Source: Adlercreutzia hattorii (GTDB taxonomy: Bacteria > Actinomycetota > Coriobacteriia > Coriobacteriales > Eggerthellaceae). Taken from it: a DNA stretch of 64,000 nt. Under the pieces are notes generated by a model that saw only the letters and a program-made list of their open reading frames with translations, did not search any database and was not told where the DNA came from. The stretch spans positions 248,001 to 312,000 of the forward strand of contig NZ_AP022829.1 in assembly GCF_011405655.1 (NCBI RefSeq). Direction: 5' to 3'. Position numbers and translations under genes: made by a program. Shown in pieces: positions 34,606 through 42,959 of the stretch. Position 1 is the first letter of the stretch. Each line of letters opens with the position of its first letter.

Positions 34606-36118
34606 GATCGCGTCCCGAACGTTGGTGTAGCGGACGTTTCGCGTGCCGAATAGTCGCGGCACGAGAAACGGCCATCGCTAGAATCGTTTGTTGCGAAGTA
34701 AACCGATTCGAGAAAGGCGATGACCGCAATGGACACTTTAGCAGCAATCGGCGCCGACGCGCCCGAGATTCCCAGATTCGACGACGGCATGGTCAACATC
34801 AACGAGCTCGTCAGGACCCTCGCCGAGGCGATCGTCAACGAGATCATGGACGCGCAGGCCGAGGACGCCTGCGCCGAGGGCAACCAGCGCAACGGCTACC
34901 GGGAGCGCCGGCTCCTCACCAGCGTCGGGCGCATCACGCTGCGCATCCCGAAGCTCAGGCGGGGGACCTACTTCCCCGAGGACCTCATCGAGCGCTACAG
35001 CCGAGTCGACCGCGCCGTGGTGGCCGCGGTGGCCGAGATGGTCACCAGCGGGGTGTCCACCCGCAAGGTGGAGAAGGTGGCCCGCGCGCTGGGGGTCGAC
35101 CGCATGAGCGCCAGCCAGGTGTCCCGCATCTGCGAGTCCCTGGACGCCGCCGTGGCCGACCTGCGGGGGCGACCCCTCGGCGGCGCGCGCTTCCCCTATC
35201 TCTGGATAGACGCCACCTACCTCAAGTGCCGCGACGGCGGCCACGTCTCCAGCTGCGCCGTGGTCACCGCCATCGGGGCCGCCGACACCGGCCACCGGGT
35301 CCTCCTGGGCGTGGACTCCGCCGACACCGAGGACTACGCCTCGTGGCGGGCCTTCCTGCTCTCGCTGCGCGAGCGGGGCGTCGCCGGCGTGCGCTGCGTC
35401 ACCTCGGACGCCCACGCGGGCCTGAGGCGCGCCATCGAGGAGGTGTTCCCCGGCGCGGCCTGGCAGCGCTGCGTCGTGCACCTGGAGCGCAACGTGTGCG
35501 CGCTGGCCCGCAACAGGCGCGAGCGGGCGCTCCTGGGCTCGGTGATGCGGGCGGTGTTCGCGGAGTCGGACCCCGCGCTCGTGCGCGAGCTCTACCACCT
35601 GGCGGTCGACGAGATCGGCGCGGTCAGCGCCGCGGCCGGCGCGCTTTTGGAGGAGGCCGAGGCCGACGCGCTGGCCTACCTGGACTTCCCGCCGGCGCAC
35701 CACCGCAGGCTGCGCACCAACAACGTCCAGGAGAGGATGAACCGGGAGATCAAGCGCCGCGCCAACGTCGTCCAGGTGTTCCCATCCAGGAAGTCGCTGA
35801 TCCGGCTCCTGGGCGCGGTGCTGTCCGAGATGGACGAGGACTGGGCGGCGCGGCGCTGGTTCACCGAGGAGTCGATATCGGAGGTCTTCGAGGACAGGCG
35901 CCGCTGGAGGCCCGGACGGCCGCCGGCGTACGAGGGCACCGCGGCGGAGCACGCCGCGCGCATCATCGCCGTGGTGATGGCCGACGGGGGCGCCGTCAGG
36001 AAGGCGGCGTGATCCAATGGTGTAGAATAGCAGCGTTCTAGGGATGGTTCGATCTCCTCGGACGGCCTCCGGCCGCCCTCGCAGATCGAATCGCTACACC
36101 AACAATCGGGACACTACC
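34606..36118 (+). mobile_element. IS256-family insertion sequence, copy 2 (1513 bp)
   Basis: Same element as 3902-5414, opposite orientation. The 8-bp target duplication AATCTTGA lies at 34598-34605 and 36119-36126, so this is a simple insertion. Imperfect 27-bp inverted repeats occupy 34606-34632 and 36092-36118. A subterminal hairpin of about 20-nt arms with a TCC loop lies at 36048-36090, a likely barrier to outside transcription. Copies 1 and 2 face away from each other and bracket most of the NRPS locus. Confidence 0.95.
34720..36012 (+). CDS. IS256-family transposase (copy 2)
   Basis: 430-residue product, identical in sequence to the copy 1 transposase, with intact DDE residues (WIDATYLK, TSDAHAGL, QERMNREI). 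Nothing suggests inactivation, so this copy could supply transposase for the others. Confidence 0.95.
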   Translation: MTAMDTLAAIGADAPEIPRFDDGMVNINELVRTLAEAIVNEIMDAQAEDACAEGNQRNGYRERRLLTSVGRITLRIPKLRRGTYFPEDLIERYSRVDRAVVAAVAEMVTSGVSTRKVEKVARALGVDRMSASQVSRICESLDAAVADLRGRPLGGARFPYLWIDATYLKCRDGGHVSSCAVVTAIGAADTGHRVLLGVDSADTEDYASWRAFLLSLRERGVAGVRCVTSDAHAGLRRAIEEVFPGAAWQRCVVHLERNVCALARNRRERALLGSVMRAVFAESDPALVRELYHLAVDEIGAVSAAAGALLEEAEADALAYLDFPPAHHRRLRTNNVQERMNREIKRRANVVQVFPSRKSLIRLLGAVLSEMDEDWAARRWFTEESISEVFEDRRRWRPGRPPAYEGTAAEHAARIIAVVMADGGAVRKAA

Positions 36119-36126
36119 AATCTTGA

Positions 36127-36673
36127 TTCGATACGTCACTCCGTATTATAACTGTCGACATTCGCAGTTTAGCGCAAGTCGCAGATTTCACCCTCAGATT
36201 AAAGTCGCGCTTTGTACTTCGTTCATCAGGACTATCGCTTGGCTCTTTGCATCATAATGCAATTCATTTCTTTCTTGTTAAAGCTTGTCGAAAAGGATAT
36301 CGAGTTAAACTCCCGCTCGATATTCCGTTCCAGCTTCATGCCAAAGACCGAAAAGTAGCAGAATCGCTCCAACAACCTTTAAGACAAAATATTGGATATT
36401 TATGCATTGTGCTGCAGCATGACGCCCAAGGGGTTGTTGTGGCGTAAGCAAAATCTCCCGCAACAACCCTAAACACTTGCGAACCGATAGACCGAGCGAG
36501 AATCTTCCGTCAGTTTAGCGGTGACGATGCATTACCCATCCGTCTCGTAGAGCACCCCAAGATCGACAGTCTGCGGAGCACCATTGTCGAACCAGACAGA
36601 ATTTTGACTTTTCAAGTCGGGACGCTATGTGGTCAAACATGACATCATGCTCCGTCAGAGAGGAGGTGGCTGT
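36127..36673. other. AT-rich stretch with no supported gene
   Basis: About 550 bases to the right of IS256 copy 2, clearly lower in GC than what follows. Only one short open frame (36247-36447) is seen, without a ribosome site or family features. The bases just after the element join directly to the end of the phosphopantetheinyl transferase gene once the IS is removed, so this was the original downstream flank of the NRPS locus. No RNA gene recognised. Confidence 0.6.
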
Positions 36674-36823
36674 ATGCAAGACGTAAGGAATGCGCTCGGC
36701 AAGCTCGTCTGTCGGGCAGATAGAAAGCTGCGTCGCGTAGAAATAGTACGCAAGGGCCAGCTTACCGTGCTTACGTTCGAGAGCAATGGGACTATGCGCA
36801 TAACGAATTTGCCCAAAACGTAG
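36674..36823 (+). CDS. Small basic protein, unknown function
   Basis: 49-residue open frame starting MQDVRNALGKLVCRADRKLRR, with a strong ribosome site (agaggagg) 8 bases upstream. It is rich in Arg/Lys, has no membrane segment, and its end (TFESNGTMRITNLPKT) looks like a small beta structure. It lies ahead of a terminator-like hairpin and the sigma-like gene, in the position where integrative elements of Firmicutes and Actinobacteria often carry small conserved proteins. I do not recognise a function. Confidence 0.5.
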   Translation: MQDVRNALGKLVCRADRKLRRVEIVRKGQLTVLTFESNGTMRITNLPKT

Positions 36824-36864
36824 CACATCCTTGAGGATGTAAATAAATACCCGCCGATCCGCCA

Positions 36865-36901
36865 GACGGACAGGAGCCAAACGTCCTGCCCGTCCTTTTT
36901 T
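36865..36901 (+). terminator. Rho-independent terminator/attenuator
   Basis: Stem GACGGACAGGA (36865-36875) pairs with TCCTGCCCGTC (36884-36894) with one mismatch, followed by CTTTTTT. It lies between the small basic protein and the sigma-like gene, about 50 bases before the latter. Confidence 0.8.
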
Positions 36902-36949
36902 GCGCTTTCGGCCGGTTGCTCCTGCGGGTCTGAACCGAAGGAGCAATAT

Positions 36950-37402
36950 ATGGCCCGATTTTACGAAAGCAGGAACATTGACGACTCCCAAGCCCAATAT
37001 CGCATTGTGGTGAGGACGCCTGACGGCAAACGAACCGAGATAAATCTGCCCAGGCAAGTATTCGAGGGCATAGAGGAACTTCAGCGTGAGTTCTGGCGAA
37101 CGGAGCGCCGCGAGACAAGACACTCACTACACTTGGCGTCGATGGACGAAGCCTCTCTTGCCCCCAACAATCCCGAAAAAGACCCAGAGTTAATCTTTAT
37201 GGAGAAGCTGGAATCCGAAGCGCTGTTTCAAGCGTTCCAGCAGATACCCGCCGCACAACGCAGGCGTTTTCTGATGAGGCACTTGCTTGGTATGCCCACG
37301 GCGAAGATAGCCGAAGTAGAGAGGTGCTCCGATCGCGCAGTGAGACGCAGCATCAGTCTTGCGCGAGAGAACCTGAAAGAGATTCTCTCTTCCGGTTTCT
37401 AG
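36950..37402 (+). CDS. Sigma-70 region 4-like DNA-binding protein of an integrative element
   Basis: 150-residue protein. The C-terminal part (ALFQAFQQIPAAQRRRFLMRHLLGMPTAKIAEVERCSDRAVRRSISLAREN) is a sigma region 4 helix-turn-helix; the N-terminal part has no sigma region 2. Such short sigma-like proteins are common in Tn916-type and related integrative elements, where they sit upstream of excisionase and integrase. A ribosome site (gaaggag) precedes ATG 36950. It may regulate the excision genes that follow. It is on the same strand as the PemK-like, excisionase and integrase genes. Confidence 0.75.
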   Translation: MARFYESRNIDDSQAQYRIVVRTPDGKRTEINLPRQVFEGIEELQREFWRTERRETRHSLHLASMDEASLAPNNPEKDPELIFMEKLESEALFQAFQQIPAAQRRRFLMRHLLGMPTAKIAEVERCSDRAVRRSISLARENLKEILSSGF

Positions 37403-37644
37403 TGTTTTTCTCCGTGCGGGGTTCCGTTTCGCCCACCTAGCTGTCCGTCTCTATGAGGGAGGAAATCCCTCGATGGAACCTTGACAGCCCCATACCCGCC
37501 CGCCCTTGCAAGGTCAAGAGCGCGCCACGCCATGAGGGGCCTCGTGGGCGAGCGGGAGCCGCGGAAGCGGCGTTTCAGGCGGCCGCGGGTCGGACGACCC
37601 CGACTCTCGGCCGCAGTTACATATTGAAACGAAGGAGGTGCCTC

Positions 37645-38157
37645 ATGGACGACCATCCGCGCAGGGGCGATGTGTTTTTCGCTTTCCTCGACCCCGTTCT
37701 GGGATGCGAGCAGGGAGGCACGCGTCCCGTCCTCGTCGTGCAAAACGATGCGGGCAACAGGCGCAGCAAAACTATCATCGTCGCCGCCATAACCGGCAAG
37801 CCCAAGGCGAACCTCCCCGTGCACGTACCCGTGCCCGCGTCGGCCGGGCTCAGGGAGGGCTCGGTCGCCCTCCTGGAGCAGCTGCGCACCATCGACAAGC
37901 TGCGCCTGCGCGGGAGGGCGGGGCACATCGGCGCCGAGCAGATGAGGCTTGTGGACGCTGCACTCGCCGTGAGCCTGGGGCTCAAAGGGCCGGGAGACGA
38001 CTTCATGCTGCTCACGCTGTGCAGGAAGTGCCATCAGACGTTCTGCGACTCGGACGACTACCTGGTGTGGCGCGCGGACTTCGAGCAGGAGCAACGCGAG
38101 CCCTGCACCATCTGCAATACCCGCACGGGCTACGACTACAAGGTCGTGAGGAGATGA
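37645..38157 (+). CDS. PemK/MazF-like protein with C-terminal zinc ribbon
   Basis: 170-residue protein. The N-terminal 110 residues match the PemK/MazF mRNA interferase fold: RRGDVFFAFLDPVLGCEQGG, TRPVLVVQND, ITGKPKANLPVHVPV and LLEQLRTIDKLRL. The C-terminal 50 residues carry two cysteine pairs (CRKC...CTIC), a probable zinc ribbon. Start ATG 37645 has aaggagg upstream; the upstream in-frame extension is not supported. No MazE-like antitoxin gene is next to it. The stop overlaps the following start (ATGA). In integrative elements such fusions usually lie next to the excision module; whether this one is toxic or only regulatory is unknown. Confidence 0.75.
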   Translation: MDDHPRRGDVFFAFLDPVLGCEQGGTRPVLVVQNDAGNRRSKTIIVAAITGKPKANLPVHVPVPASAGLREGSVALLEQLRTIDKLRLRGRAGHIGAEQMRLVDAALAVSLGLKGPGDDFMLLTLCRKCHQTFCDSDDYLVWRADFEQEQREPCTICNTRTGYDYKVVRR

Positions 38158-38540
38158 CCGCGCGGCCTTTCGTCCCTTGTCAAGCATGCGATGCGGAAAA
38201 TCGCATCGTTTCGCGCTCTGCCGAAATGGCTCATTATGAGCGTCGCGCGGAGGCGGCGTTTGACGACGAGGCGCTTTGCGGGGCCGACCCTGGCGGGCTG
38301 TTCCTGCCCGCGCTCGAACCGTACCCCTACATGATGACCCCCTGCCAGATAGCCGAGTTCACGGGCCTCACGTCGCAGGGCGTGAGGAAGCTGTTGGCGG
38401 CGGGCGAGATGCGCGGGGTCAAGTTCGGGTCGAAGTGGCTGGTTCCCAAGCTCTGCCTCCTACGCTATCTGAACAGGCGCGAAGATGGAGGAGAGAATGA
38501 CGAAGACGCTCAAATGCGACAAGCCCGTGGATCTCGATGA
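38154..38540 (+). CDS. Excisionase-like helix-turn-helix protein
   Basis: 128-residue protein. The middle part MTPCQIAEFTGLTSQGVRKLLAAGEMRGVKFGSKWLVPK is a MerR/Xis-like winged helix as found in excisionases that bend attachment-site DNA. ATG 38154 overlaps the PemK-like stop (ATGA), and its 3' end overlaps the integrase start by 44 bases, so it is coupled with both. Position immediately before a tyrosine integrase supports a recombination directionality role. Confidence 0.75.
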   Translation: MTARPFVPCQACDAENRIVSRSAEMAHYERRAEAAFDDEALCGADPGGLFLPALEPYPYMMTPCQIAEFTGLTSQGVRKLLAAGEMRGVKFGSKWLVPKLCLLRYLNRREDGGENDEDAQMRQARGSR

Positions 38541-39867
38541 GGCGAGGAAGGCGAAGGGGCTTCCCCGCAGGAAGCGCGACGACCCGAAAGCGACCGCCTA
38601 CGAACTGCGCATCAGGGTGCCCGCCGAGTTCCAGGGGGTCATGGGGCGCAAGAAGCTGTCGCGGACGGTGTTCGCCCGCAACAAGCGCGAAGAACTCAGG
38701 GCGCGCATCGCCGAGTTCGAGGAAGATGCCAACAGAATGCTTGAAGATAGGACGACGGGGGTGGGCATTGGGGCGCAAGACGTTTCACCGCTGAGTCCCG
38801 CAACGCCTTTCGGAGAGTACGTTGAGCGTTACATTGCGCTCCGCAGCAATGGGGCCATAGGAAGGCAAACCCTAGCCAACGAGCGGCGATACGCCGAGTA
38901 CCTGCGTGAGGTAATAGGGCTTATCCCCCTTCGCGATTTGACGGCGATGGACGTGGAGCGATGCCTGCTTCAGGTGCCCGAGATTTCGCGGCGGTGGGCA
39001 AACGAGCGCGTGGAGGAATGGAAAAGGAAACGCGAGCAGGCGGTGCGCGAGGGGAATCGACGGAAGAAGAAGCCGCTCGGCTCCCCGCGCGTTGCCGGGC
39101 CCGATATGCAGCACAAAATCCTCAAATTCTGCCGCGAGATCCTCAACGACGCGCTGGATAGGGAGCTCGTGCAGAAGAACGTGGCGAAGGCGCGCTTCCT
39201 CTCCAAGAACTTCAAGAAGAGCCGCCCGCTCATCGACCCTCTCATGGAGGAGGATGCGGCGCGGTTCCTCCACGAAGTGAAGGCGCTTCCCCTGTCGCCT
39301 TTCAAGGTGGCGTGCCTCGCCCTTTTCTCCAGCGGGATGCGCCCCGAGGAAGCACTCGCTTTGAAGATGGGCGGCGTCAACGTCGGCGGCGTCCCTTCGG
39401 CGAGAATCACCGGGTCGCTCGAACACGGGACGGCGGAAATCGTTGAGTATACGAAGTCCGATTCGTCGTACCGCACGGTTCCTATCGACGATTACACCTC
39501 CCGCGAGATAGGCAGATGGATAGAGGAGAAGAGCAGACGCCTGCGCGCCATGGGCATCAGGCCCGGCCCAAGCACGCCTCTCGTGGGAGAACTTGACAAG
39601 CCCCTCACCTACAACGTGCTCAAGAAGCAGTGGCAAAGGTTCGTGGAGAAGGTGGGGTTCGAGGGCGTGCGCCCCTACGCGCTGCGGCATACGTTCGCCA
39701 CCATCAACCTCGCTCGCGGCGAGAACATCAAGACCATCTCCGTCATCCTCGGACACGCGTCGCCGTCCTATACGCTCGACCTCTATGTGGGCTACATCCC
39801 CTCGACAAGCAGGGAGCTATCCAACAGGTACGTCTCACGGCTCGAATCGCTGCCGCAGGCCGCATAG
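38497..39867 (+). CDS. int: Tyrosine recombinase (integrase)
   Basis: 456-residue phage/ICE-type integrase. Catalytic set by eye: R in SSGMRPEEAL, H-x-x-R in ALRHTFAT, H in LGHASPSYT and the tyrosine in LDLYVGYIP. N-terminal arm-binding and core-binding domains precede them. Start ATG 38497 has ggaggag upstream; ATG 38485 is an alternative. It ends 80 bases before tRNA-Gly, pointing to that gene as the attachment site. It is the last gene of the sigma-like/PemK/Xis/Int module. Confidence 0.92.
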   Translation: MTKTLKCDKPVDLDEARKAKGLPRRKRDDPKATAYELRIRVPAEFQGVMGRKKLSRTVFARNKREELRARIAEFEEDANRMLEDRTTGVGIGAQDVSPLSPATPFGEYVERYIALRSNGAIGRQTLANERRYAEYLREVIGLIPLRDLTAMDVERCLLQVPEISRRWANERVEEWKRKREQAVREGNRRKKKPLGSPRVAGPDMQHKILKFCREILNDALDRELVQKNVAKARFLSKNFKKSRPLIDPLMEEDAARFLHEVKALPLSPFKVACLALFSSGMRPEEALALKMGGVNVGGVPSARITGSLEHGTAEIVEYTKSDSSYRTVPIDDYTSREIGRWIEEKSRRLRAMGIRPGPSTPLVGELDKPLTYNVLKKQWQRFVEKVGFEGVRPYALRHTFATINLARGENIKTISVILGHASPSYTLDLYVGYIPSTSRELSNRYVSRLESLPQAA

Positions 39868-39947
39868 TTTTGGAACTTTTGTATTCCGCTGCGTTTTGCT
39901 TGGGATGCGTTATAATTCAAGCGCTGCGTTTAGTCAGCGAATGAATT

Positions 39948-40021
39948 GCGGGCGTCGCCAAGTGGTAAGGCCCAGGCTTCCCAAGCCTGTACCGCGGGTT
40001 CGAGTCCCGTCGCCCGCTCCA
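39948..40021 (+). tRNA. tRNA-Gly (anticodon CCC), CCA encoded
   Basis: Cloverleaf: acceptor GCGGGCG pairs with CGCCCGC, D-arm GCC/GGC, anticodon stem CAGGC/GCCTG with loop TTCCCAA (anticodon CCC), T-arm GCGGG TTCGAGT CCCGT, discriminator T and encoded CCA at 40019-40021. A TATAAT box lies at 39911-39916. It is a probable integration site for the neighbouring tyrosine recombinase. Confidence 0.95.
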
Positions 40022-40029
40022 GCAATCAA

Positions 40030-40068
40030 CGAAGGGCATCGGCGTTTGTCGGTGCCCTTCGATTTTTC
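40030..40068 (+). terminator. Terminator of tRNA-Gly
   Basis: Stem CGAAGGGCA pairs with TGCCCTTCG around a short GC-containing loop, followed by ATTTTTC, nine bases after the tRNA CCA end. Confidence 0.85.
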
Positions 40069-40408
40069 TCTTGCAGATGTCCAGTTTTGAAAACAGTTGA
40101 AATTTGACGAACTTTTTGACGAACTTCTCGCCATGCGCTAAACTCTAAAAGCGATTTTGCAGGTGACGAGCGGTTTTCTCGGAAATGGAGCTCGGGATGG
40201 AAATAGCTTCCCAAGCTGTTAGCGAGGTAAGCACCCGCGAAACACGCGAAATGCGTGGTCGAGAAACGCCCAGCTCAGAACCGTGATTTCTGAAATTTGG
40301 GAAACCCTTCTCCCTTCTTGGTTTTTCGAGAAACCCCGATATTTCCAGTGCGCTTCCAGTATTTTCGCGAAACGCACGTCCATCGCACATTGCGCGAGGG
40401 CCGTCTGA
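40069..40408. other. Gene-free stretch after tRNA-Gly with a 12-bp tandem repeat
   Basis: About 340 bases up to the IS21-type element. TTTGACGAACTT is repeated in tandem at 40103-40114 and 40115-40126. No supported coding frame. It could contain an attachment-site arm or the left end of the element that carries parA, but no second copy of the tRNA 3' end was found in the window. Confidence 0.5.
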
Positions 40409-40513
40409 CCTCCTGTTAGCGCTACCGCAAAATCAGCCGAACGCGCCACTCTATCCCGCCGGCGGCGCCCCCGGTTCCCGGCCGGGGGCGCTACCGCACT
40501 TTGGCCGCCCGCG

Positions 40514-40729
40514 CTACCTCGGGCCGCCGCCCAGGGCGCGCTCGACCGCGGGGTAGTCGAAGTCCGCGGCCCAGATCTCAACCTCCAGCGCCGGGGAGCC
40601 CTCGGCGTCCCCGGGCGCGACCGCCCAGCTCGTGACCTCCCATCCGCCGAGCTGCGGGAACCTGACCGTCACCGCGACGTCCTCTGCGCCGAACGCGGCC
40701 AGCCACCCCGCGGCGTCCGCGGCCCTCAC
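40514..40729 (-). CDS. Third small ORF of IS21-type element 1
   Basis: 71-residue open frame starting GTG 40729 and overlapping the istB stop by GTGA, with a ribosome site gaggggg inside istB. The product (RAADAAGWLAAFGAEDVAVTV... to ERALGGGPR) is acidic with tryptophans and no known domain. IS21 elements normally have only istA and istB, so this is either a passenger gene or an accessory transposition protein. Codon bias matches the rest of the element. Confidence 0.6.
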   Translation of the reverse strand: MRAADAAGWLAAFGAEDVAVTVRFPQLGGWEVTSWAVAPGDAEGSPALEVEIWAADFDYPAVERALGGGPR

Positions 40730-41523
40730 GACTGCCCCCTCTCGGGCAGCCCGTCGCCGTCGGCCGCCTCGGCCAGCAGGTCCTTCATGCGGTAGGACCG
40801 CCCCGTTATCTTGAGCATCGTGCAGTGGTGACACACCCGGTCGGCGATGGCCGCGGCGGTCACCGCGTCCCCGAACACGTCGGCCCAAAGGCCCACGGCC
40901 ACGTTGGTGGTGATGACCGTGGAGCGGTGCTCGTAGCGGGCCGAGACGAGCTGGAACAGCAGGTCGGCCCCCTCCTCGTCCACGTCCAGGTAGCCGAGCT
41001 CGTCGATGATGAGCAGCGTCGCGTGGGCGTAGTACTTCAGCCTCTTCGCCAGGATGCCGCGCGAGGAGGCGTCCTTCAGGTCGCGCACCAGCGCCGCGCA
41101 GTCGGTGAAGCGCACCTCCTTGCGGGCGCGCACCGCCTCCACCCCCAGCGCCACCGCGATGTGGGTCTTGCCCACGCCCGGGCTGCCGACCAGAACCACG
41201 TTCTCGGCCGCGTCCAGGAACCTGAGCGTGGCCAGGTCGTCCACGACGGCCCTGGGTATGGAGGGCTGGAAGGAGAAGTCGAAGTCGGCCAGCGTCTTGA
41301 CGAACGGGAAGCCGGCGGCGCGCACCTTGCGGTCGGTCCCGCGACGGCGCTTGGCCTCGGCCTCCTCGGAGGTCATGGCGAGCATCGCCGAGGCGAAGTC
41401 GGCCTCGCCGGCGGCCACCGCCGACATCCAGTGGGGCAGCCCCGCCGCCATGGCGTCCAGCCCCAGCTCCGAGAGGTTCTCGCGTATGCGGGCGTAGGCG
41501 CCGCCCTCGTCCCGGGCGCTCAC
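40726..41523 (-). CDS. istB: IS21-type transposition helper ATPase
   Basis: 265-residue AAA+ protein. Walker A is GSPGVGKT, Walker B LLIIDELGYL, sensor region STVITTNVAVGLW, and the end NRSYRMKD-like tail is present. GTG 41523 overlaps the istA stop (GTGA). It assists IstA in target selection. Complete and probably functional. Confidence 0.93.
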   Translation of the reverse strand: MSARDEGGAYARIRENLSELGLDAMAAGLPHWMSAVAAGEADFASAMLAMTSEEAEAKRRRGTDRKVRAAGFPFVKTLADFDFSFQPSIPRAVVDDLATLRFLDAAENVVLVGSPGVGKTHIAVALGVEAVRARKEVRFTDCAALVRDLKDASSRGILAKRLKYYAHATLLIIDELGYLDVDEEGADLLFQLVSARYEHRSTVITTNVAVGLWADVFGDAVTAAAIADRVCHHCTMLKITGRSYRMKDLLAEAADGDGLPERGQS

Positions 41524-42749
41524 AGCGACCCCTCCCCGAGCCTGCCGAGCAGCTCCAGGTTGGCGCGGGCCGCCGCCTCGATGTCGGCGTCGGCGTAGCG
41601 CGCCTTCGCGGCCAGGGCCTCGGCGTAGTGCGCCGGGTCGTAGACGACGGGCCCTCCCGGGGCCGACAGGTCGTGGACCGCGACGGTCTCGCCGGCCATC
41701 TCCACCCTCACCTGGCCCGACGGCATCGCGAGCACCTTGACGCGCCTGCCTATGCAGCGCCGGGGCACCGAGAACTCGCGGCCCCGGCAGCGGACGAGCA
41801 TCGTGGGGGGCGCCGCCTGGACGGAGACGTCGGCCACCATCGACTCCAAAAGCCCCATGTTGCCCACCTTGCGCAGCTCCTCCTTCTCGCGCATGAACAG
41901 CACCGCCGGCGGCACCCCGGTCGACGCGCTGGGCTCGGTGTTGCACCGCGCCTCGATGCGCGCGATGGCGGCCACGAGCCCCTCCTCGCCGCGGAAGTCG
42001 CCCTCGTAGACGGCCAGCCTCGACAGGAACCGGTTCGACGACTCCACCTTGCCCTTGGTCTGCGGGCTCCTCGGCCGCGCCAGCTCCAGCTCGAAGCCCG
42101 CCGCGGCGGCGAACCTGGCGAAGCGCGCCGAGACGCGCCGCCCCGAGGCGGAGGACGAGACGATGGAGGACATGTTGTCGGTGACCAGCGTGCGCGCCGT
42201 GCCTCCGTTGGCGGCCATCACCGCCAGCAGGCACGCCATGACGTCGTCCTCGGTGCGCGTCCTGGAGTAGACGAACCGGTGGAGCCGGGAGTAGCCCAGC
42301 GTGGCCGAGAACACGTTGAACTCGAACACCTCGCCCTCGGCGTCGGCCATGCGCAGCGACTCCTTCCAGTCGAACTGCATCTGCTCGCCGGGCGCCGTCT
42401 CGAAGCGGGGGTGGGGCTCGGGGCCCTCCGGAGGGCGCCCGCACTCGATGCCGTTGCGGCGCATCCACTTGGTGAGCGTGTTGTAGGCCGGCGGCTCCTC
42501 GCCGGCGTAGCAGCGGTCGATCAGGTACTCGTAGATGCCGCGCTTGGTCGCGCCGGGCAGCTGCGCCTTGGCCTCTATGACCTCCCTGTGGCGGTCCAGC
42601 CCGCTCGGGCGGCACCTGCGCGCGTCCTCCACCTGGCCGCCGGCCTTCCAGTACTTGGCCACCGTGTGCCGGTTCATGCCGTAGCGCCGGGCGATGTCGG
42701 TGAAGTTGGGCGTGGTGCCCGCCTGCCTGTACATGTCGAACTCTCCCAT
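41520..42749 (-). CDS. istA: IS21-type transposase
   Basis: 409-residue transposase. N-terminal helix-turn-helix (TDIARRYGMNRHTVAKYWK) and DDE residues in MQFDWKES, TLVTDNMSS and TKGKVESSNRF. Start ATG 42749 follows aaagga; ATG 42764 is an alternative. It reads into istB by a 4-bp overlap. Complete. Confidence 0.93.
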   Translation of the reverse strand: MGEFDMYRQAGTTPNFTDIARRYGMNRHTVAKYWKAGGQVEDARRCRPSGLDRHREVIEAKAQLPGATKRGIYEYLIDRCYAGEEPPAYNTLTKWMRRNGIECGRPPEGPEPHPRFETAPGEQMQFDWKESLRMADAEGEVFEFNVFSATLGYSRLHRFVYSRTRTEDDVMACLLAVMAANGGTARTLVTDNMSSIVSSSASGRRVSARFARFAAAAGFELELARPRSPQTKGKVESSNRFLSRLAVYEGDFRGEEGLVAAIARIEARCNTEPSASTGVPPAVLFMREKEELRKVGNMGLLESMVADVSVQAAPPTMLVRCRGREFSVPRRCIGRRVKVLAMPSGQVRVEMAGETVAVHDLSAPGGPVVYDPAHYAEALAAKARYADADIEAAARANLELLGRLGEGSL

Positions 42750-42959
42750 GATGTTCCTTTCCAATCGGGGCTCCTTCCGTCCGGAGACGTCGGGAGCCTA
42801 CACCTTGCGGCGCCGGGGGCGCCGCCGGCCAAAGTCCGGTAGCGCGATCGGCGCCTGTGCGGTGGCGCGATTGGCGGGAAGCGGGGGCCCAATCGGCGAT
42901 TATTACGGTAGCGCTAACACCTCCCGATGCGGGCAACCGCAGAAGGAGGCGCATGAGCC

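Larger units (their letters stand above)
40414..42919 (-). mobile_element. IS21-family element 1, complete (2506 bp)
   Basis: The ends start TGTTAGCGCTACCG at 40414 and, on the opposite strand, the same 14 bases inward from 42919. A 5-bp duplication CCTCC lies at 40409-40413 and 42920-42924. It carries istA, istB and a third small overlapping ORF. It inserted just upstream of parA, between the tRNA-Gly region and the partition genes; without it parA would lie directly in the upstream sequence. Confidence 0.92.

Noticed and set aside
34738-35952. 404-codon frame antisense to the IS256 transposase (also in copies 1 and 3)
   Set aside because: A codon-bias shadow of the transposase; no domain and it recurs only with the IS.
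36247-36447. 66-codon frame right of IS256 copy 2
   Set aside because: No ribosome site, no family features, in an AT-rich gene-free stretch.
37403-37644. Possible CRISPR or structured repeat in the GC-rich gap before the PemK-like gene
   Set aside because: Only small hairpins such as gagggaggaaatccctc; no regular repeats or spacers anywhere in the window.
40103-40126. 12-bp tandem TTTGACGAACTT as an attachment core
   Set aside because: No matching sequence at the tRNA 3' end or elsewhere in the window; kept only as a note on the gene-free stretch.
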